A stretch of 9,124 bases of DNA, from NCBI GenBank assembly GCA_030698575.1, contig JAUYMQ010000506.1, forward strand, positions 1 to 9,124, given 5' to 3'. This document shows, one piece after another, positions 5,313 to 9,124 of the stretch. The notes beneath the pieces were generated by a model. It saw nothing but the letters and a program-made list of their open reading frames with translations. It did not search any database and was not told where the DNA came from. Numbering within the stretch: the first letter of the stretch is position 1; each line of letters opens with the position of its first letter. The DNA is from Deltaproteobacteria bacterium (GTDB lineage: Bacteria > JAUYMQ01). The translations under genes and the position numbers were made by a program.

Positions 5313-7898
5313 ATGGCAGCAGCGAGGGCGAGCAAGAAGAAGTCCGGCGATGCGGCCCCGGCAAAGAAGATCGCCCGGAAGCGTCGCACTGCTGGTTCAG
5401 CCGCGAAGCCGGGGGCCAAGGGGGCCGGCGCCCCGAAGCGCGCGGCGCGCACGGCCGCGTCGGGCCGATCCGGCTCGCTCGTCATCGTCGAATCCCCGGC
5501 GAAGGCCCGCACGATCAAGAAGTACCTAGGCCGCGGCTTCACGGTCGAGGCTTCCGTCGGTCATGTGAAGGATCTTCCCAAGCGGACGCTCGGCGTGGAC
5601 GTCGATCACGACTTCGCTCCCGTGTACGAGGTCATCGAAGGCAAGGCGAAGATCATCGCCAGGCTAATGAAGGCCGCCTCGTCCCGCGAGAACGTCTACC
5701 TGGCGCCCGACCCCGACCGGGAGGGCGAGGCCATCGCCTGGCACATCGCCGAGGAGCTGCGCCCGACCGGAGTGAACATCAAGCGGGTGCTTTTCAACGA
5801 GATCACGAAGCCCGCGGTCCAGGCGGCGCTCGAACACCCGCGGGATCTGAACGAAAATCTCTTCCAGGCGCAACAGGCGCGCCGTGTCCTCGATCGCCTC
5901 GTCGGATACCAGATCAGCCCCATCCTCTGGAAGAAAGTGCGCCGTGGCCTTTCGGCGGGACGCGTGCAGTCCGTGGCGGTCCGCCTCGTCGTCGAGCGCG
6001 AGCGCGAAGTCCTTGCTTTCAAGCCCGAGGAGTACTGGACGATCGACGCGAATCTTCGACCCGAATCGGGATCGGAATTCCTCGCGCGGCTCATCAAGGT
6101 TCACGGCCGGAAGCCTGATCTCCCGGATGGGGCCCACGCCGAACGCATCGCCGCCGAATTGCGGAGCGGCAGCTACATCGTCAAGAAGATCGAGCGCAAG
6201 GACCGCAAGCGGAACCCGGCGGCCCCCTTCACGACCAGCACGCTTCAGATGGAGGCGTCCCGCAAGCTCCGGTTCACCGCCAAGCGAACCATGGGGCTCG
6301 CGCAGAAGCTCTACGAGGGGGTGGAGCTCGGCCAGGAGGGCCCCGTCGGCCTCATCACCTATATGCGGACCGACTCGGTGCGGGTCTCGAACGACGCCCT
6401 TCGCGAGGTGCGCGAGGTCATTGTCGCTCGCCACGGTGAGGACTACCTCCCCGCCCACCCCGTTCACTACAAGACCAAGAAGTCGGCGCAGGATGCGCAC
6501 GAGGCGGTGCGTCCCACGCTCGTCGATCACGATCCGGAGCGGGTCCGCCCCTTCCTCTCGCCGGACGAACTGGCGCTCTACGAGCTTATCTGGAAGCGCT
6601 TCGTCGCGAGCCAGATGAAGCCGGCGGTCTTCGACGCGGTGACCGTGGACGTTCAGAGCGGGAACAACCTGCTCCGTGCCACCGGATCCGTGATCAAGTT
6701 CCCGGGATTCATGACTCTCTACCTCGAGGGCACGGACGATGATGAGGGAAACGGCGCCATGCGCGACCGCGATTCCCGCCAGGGGGCCGAGATGGAGGGC
6801 CTCATGCCCGACTTGCGCGAGGGCGAGGCGCTCACGCTGCTCGAGCTCAAGACGGATCAGCATTTCACGAAGCCGCCGCCGCGGTTCAACGAGGCGACGC
6901 TGGTGAAGGAGCTCGAGCAGGACGGCATCGGACGCCCCTCGACCTACGCTTCGATCCTCTCGACCATCGTTGACAAGCGCTATGTGACGAAGGAAGAGGG
7001 CCGGTTTCAGCCGACTGAACTGGGCAATCTGGTCACCGATCTCCTGGTCACGAACTTCCCCCGCGTCATGGACGTGGAGTTCACGGCGAAGATGGAGGAA
7101 AGCCTCGATGAGATCGAGGAGGGCCGGGGCAACTGGGTCGAAACGCTGCGCCGATTCTGGGGAGACTTCAAGGAGCACGTCGCGAAAGCCAAGATCGAGA
7201 TGCGCGACGTCAAGACCGAGGTGATCAAGGCCGGGCTCTCCTGCGAGAAGTGCAACAAGGACATGCTGATCAAGTGGGGGAAGAACGGCGAGTTCCTCGC
7301 CTGCGAGGGATACCCCGACTGCACGAACACCCGGGAGTTCAAGCGCGTCGACGGCAAGGTCGTGGCCATCGAGCACACCGAGGAGGGGGACGCCTGCGAG
7401 AAGTGCGGCAGCGCCATGATCCGCAAGCGGGGCCGCTTCGGTGAGTTCATCGCCTGCTCCGGATATCCGGACTGCCGCAACACGCGCCCCATCGGCGGCG
7501 CGCCGGACGCCGGGAAGCCCTCGGGGAAGAAGTGCGACAAGTGCAACGGCGACATGGCGCTCAAGATGAGCCGGTGGGGCTCACAGTTCTACGGCTGCAT
7601 GAACTATCCCAAGTGCAAGGGGGTCAGGCCGCTGGGAACCGGCGTCTTCTGCCCCGAGCCCGGCTGCGAGGGCGAGATAGTGCAGCGAAGCTCGAAGCGC
7701 GGGCGTGTGTTCTACGGTTGCGGAAAGTATCCGGAATGCAAATTCGTGGTGTGGGAGAAGCCGGTGGCCGAGAAGTGCCCGACCTGCAAGTCCCCCATCT
7801 GCGTCGAGAAGTACACGAAGAAGGCGGGGCGGCACATCCGTTGCGCGAACAAGGAATGTGACTTCATGCGAATCATCGAGGAGGCGGAGGCGGGATAG
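5313..7898 (+). CDS. topA: DNA topoisomerase I (type IA) with basic N-terminal tail
   Basis: Relaxes negative supercoils by breaking and rejoining one DNA strand through a tyrosine-phosphate link, balancing gyrase. The protein has 861 residues; ATG 5313 follows a GAGGAA site nine bases upstream. Residues 1-54 form a Lys/Ala/Arg-rich tail not found in the E. coli enzyme. The Toprim domain starts at [10 protein letters not shown] (56-65), with the catalytic Glu at E60 and the metal-binding DPDREGE at 133-139. The active-site tyrosine is Y350 in LITYMRTDS (347-355); GLSAGRVQS (212-220) and [10 protein letters not shown] (537-546) are other type IA signatures. Five C-terminal four-cysteine zinc ribbons follow: C644/647/664/670, C695/698/715/721, C741/744/762/768, C780/785/803/809 and C822/825/844/849. 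All catalytic residues are present. It has its own promoter-like sequence and is probably essential. Confidence 0.98.
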   Translation: MAAARASKKKSGDAAPAKKIARKRRTAGSAAKPGAKGAGAPKRAARTAASGRSGSLVIVESPAKARTIKKYLGRGFTVEASVGHVKDLPKRTLGVDVDHDFAPVYEVIEGKAKIIARLMKAASSRENVYLAPDPDREGEAIAWHIAEELRPTGVNIKRVLFNEITKPAVQAALEHPRDLNENLFQAQQARRVLDRLVGYQISPILWKKVRRGLSAGRVQSVAVRLVVEREREVLAFKPEEYWTIDANLRPESGSEFLARLIKVHGRKPDLPDGAHAERIAAELRSGSYIVKKIERKDRKRNPAAPFTTSTLQMEASRKLRFTAKRTMGLAQKLYEGVELGQEGPVGLITYMRTDSVRVSNDALREVREVIVARHGEDYLPAHPVHYKTKKSAQDAHEAVRPTLVDHDPERVRPFLSPDELALYELIWKRFVASQMKPAVFDAVTVDVQSGNNLLRATGSVIKFPGFMTLYLEGTDDDEGNGAMRDRDSRQGAEMEGLMPDLREGEALTLLELKTDQHFTKPPPRFNEATLVKELEQDGIGRPSTYASILSTIVDKRYVTKEEGRFQPTELGNLVTDLLVTNFPRVMDVEFTAKMEESLDEIEEGRGNWVETLRRFWGDFKEHVAKAKIEMRDVKTEVIKAGLSCEKCNKDMLIKWGKNGEFLACEGYPDCTNTREFKRVDGKVVAIEHTEEGDACEKCGSAMIRKRGRFGEFIACSGYPDCRNTRPIGGAPDAGKPSGKKCDKCNGDMALKMSRWGSQFYGCMNYPKCKGVRPLGTGVFCPEPGCEGEIVQRSSKRGRVFYGCGKYPECKFVVWEKPVAEKCPTCKSPICVEKYTKKAGRHIRCANKECDFMRIIEEAEAG

Positions 7899-7956
7899 CG
7901 TGAGACGCGGTCCCGCCCACCGGGCGCGGATCGCGGCGCGATTGCCATCGCCATCC

Positions 7957-7985
7957 GACCCGGCTAGTTTCCTGGCCGGGTCTTT
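7957..7985 (+). terminator. Hairpin between topA and trmFO, possible weak terminator
   Basis: GACCCGGC (7957-7964) and GCCGGGTC (7975-7982) form a perfect 8-bp GC-rich stem around a 10-base loop. Only TTT and then CACTT follow, so the U-tract is poor. It could terminate topA transcription partially, act as an attenuator, or stabilise the 3' end. No clear promoter is visible between it and trmFO. Confidence 0.4.
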
Positions 7986-8028
7986 CACTTCCAGAAGTCC
8001 AGCCAGACCATCTCGATCGGGGGCGGAA

Positions 8029-9124
8029 ATGTCGGATCAGGCGCTGGTCACGGTCATTGGCGGGGGGCTTGCCGGATGCGAGGCGGCCTTTCACGCCGCC
8101 CGCTACCCCGTGCGGGTCGTGCTTCACGAGATGAAGCCCGCGGTCTTCTCGCCCGCCCACCAGAGCGCCGATCTGGCCGAGCTGGTCTGCTCGAATTCGC
8201 TTCGATCCAATGCCGAAGGGACTCCCGCGGGGCGTCTCAAGAACGACATGCGCGGCCTCGGCTCGCTCATCATCGGCAAGGCTGACGAATACGCCGTGCC
8301 GGCCGGGCAGGCGCTGGCCGTGGATCGCGATCTCTTCTCGCGGGCGATCACCGAGCGGATTCTTTCACATCCTCGCATCGAAGTGCGGCGGGAGGAGGTG
8401 CGCGAGATTCCCGCCGAGGGGATCGTGATCATCGCCACGGGGCCGCTGTCCAGCGAAGCGCTCTCGGCACGGATCGGACGGTTGCTGGGGAAGCAATACC
8501 TCTACTTCTACGACGCCATCTCGCCGATCATCTACGCCGATACGATTGACATCTCCGCCTGCTTCCGCGCGTCGAGATACGGCAAGGGCGAAGACGACTA
8601 TGTGAACATCCCTCTCGACCGGGCGCAGTACGAGTCGTTCGTGGCGGATCTCCGGAGCGGGGAGACGATCGCGCCTTATGAATTCGAGAAGGCGCTTTAC
8701 TTCGAGGGGTGCCTGCCGATCGAGGTTCTCGCCGAGCGGGGAGTCGAGACGCTCGCACACGGCCCGCTGAAGCCCGTGGGGCTCGCCGACCCGCGCACAG
8801 GAAAGATCGCGCACGCGGTGGTGCAGCTTCGCCAGGAGAACAAGGCTGGATCGCTCCTCTCGATGGTGGGCTTCCAGACGAAGCTTCGATACCCGGAGCA
8901 GCAGCGGATCTTCCGGAAGCTGCCGGCCCTCGCCGGCGCGCAGTTCGCGCGCCTGGGATCGGTGCACCGCAACACGTTCATCAACGGGCCGCTCTTCCTC
9001 ACGCGCGCCCTTCAGCTCCGGAAGGATCCCAGGATCCTCTTCGCGGGGCAGATCGCAGGCGTCGAGGGCTACGTCGAATCGGCGGCCCTTGGCATCCTGG
9101 CGGGTCTCTGCGCGGGGCGCATCG
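8029..9124 (+). CDS. trmFO: tRNA m5U54 methyltransferase TrmFO (3' end cut by window)
   Basis: Methylates uridine 54 in the T-loop of tRNA to ribothymidine, using methylenetetrahydrofolate as carbon donor and FADH2 as reductant (older name gid). The first 365 codons are present; the family runs to about 430-450 residues, so the last 70-80 are missing. The start is ATG 8029, behind a GGGGGCGG site. The N-terminal FAD-binding signature is [14 protein letters not shown] (7-20). The two cysteines known to be mechanistically important in the B. subtilis enzyme correspond to C54 in [10 protein letters not shown] (52-61) and C228 in FEGCLP (225-230). Other family segments are YDAISPII (161-168), VGFQTKL (280-286), HRNTFING (313-320) and the second FAD motif [18 protein letters not shown] (338-355). 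It follows topA by 130 bases on the same strand, the usual neighbour in many bacteria. Confidence 0.97.
   Translation, partial: MSDQALVTVIGGGLAGCEAAFHAARYPVRVVLHEMKPAVFSPAHQSADLAELVCSNSLRSNAEGTPAGRLKNDMRGLGSLIIGKADEYAVPAGQALAVDRDLFSRAITERILSHPRIEVRREEVREIPAEGIVIIATGPLSSEALSARIGRLLGKQYLYFYDAISPIIYADTIDISACFRASRYGKGEDDYVNIPLDRAQYESFVADLRSGETIAPYEFEKALYFEGCLPIEVLAERGVETLAHGPLKPVGLADPRTGKIAHAVVQLRQENKAGSLLSMVGFQTKLRYPEQQRIFRKLPALAGAQFARLGSVHRNTFINGPLFLTRALQLRKDPRILFAGQIAGVEGYVESAALGILAGLCAGRI

Noticed and set aside
5664-7376. 570-codon minus-strand open frame inside topA
   Set aside because: The plus strand encodes TopA with all catalytic motifs. The antisense frame begins and ends inside it and resembles no family.
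7242-7861. Periodic cysteine-rich repeats at the end of topA as a DNA repeat array
   Set aside because: The periodicity is at protein level (zinc ribbons); the underlying DNA is not repeated closely enough to be a repeat element.

Overview
The window is a stretch of GC-rich bacterial chromosome. The gene set suggests a Gram-negative organism: a folate-type TrmFO, a TopA with several zinc ribbons, a DprA and an exported LysM protein. As recalled, not searched, the order LysM - dprA - topA - trmFO is typical of deltaproteobacteria-like lineages (Desulfobacterota, Myxococcota and similar metagenome phyla). The exact taxon cannot be read from this sequence.

Positions 1-2336 (minus strand) hold two glycosyltransferase genes, probably one end of a surface-polysaccharide cluster. 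The upstream gene is a GT4-type retaining enzyme. Its TGA stop overlaps the TTG start of a GT2-type enzyme. The GT2 gene runs off the left edge and appears to carry a second GT2 domain in the same reading frame.

Positions 2337-2651 are a divergent, very GC-rich intergenic region with hairpin potential. It probably holds promoters for both directions.

Positions 2652-9124 (plus strand) hold four genes. An exported LysM protein with an apparent internal duplication is closed by a textbook intrinsic terminator. dprA follows (ssDNA-binding RecA loader). Then comes topA (topoisomerase I), with a good sigma70-like promoter, an unusually long basic N-terminal tail and five C-terminal zinc ribbons. 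Last is trmFO (tRNA m5U54 methyltransferase), cut by the right edge. The gaps of about 130-220 bases and the terminator-like hairpins suggest that these genes are at least partly transcribed as separate units.

I see no CRISPR array, insertion sequence, phage gene, toxin-antitoxin pair or RNA gene. I found no credible new defence or mobile system. The points most worth a second look are protein-architecture features (tandem GT2, LysM plus duplicated beta-rich module, basic-tailed TopA) and two start-codon questions.
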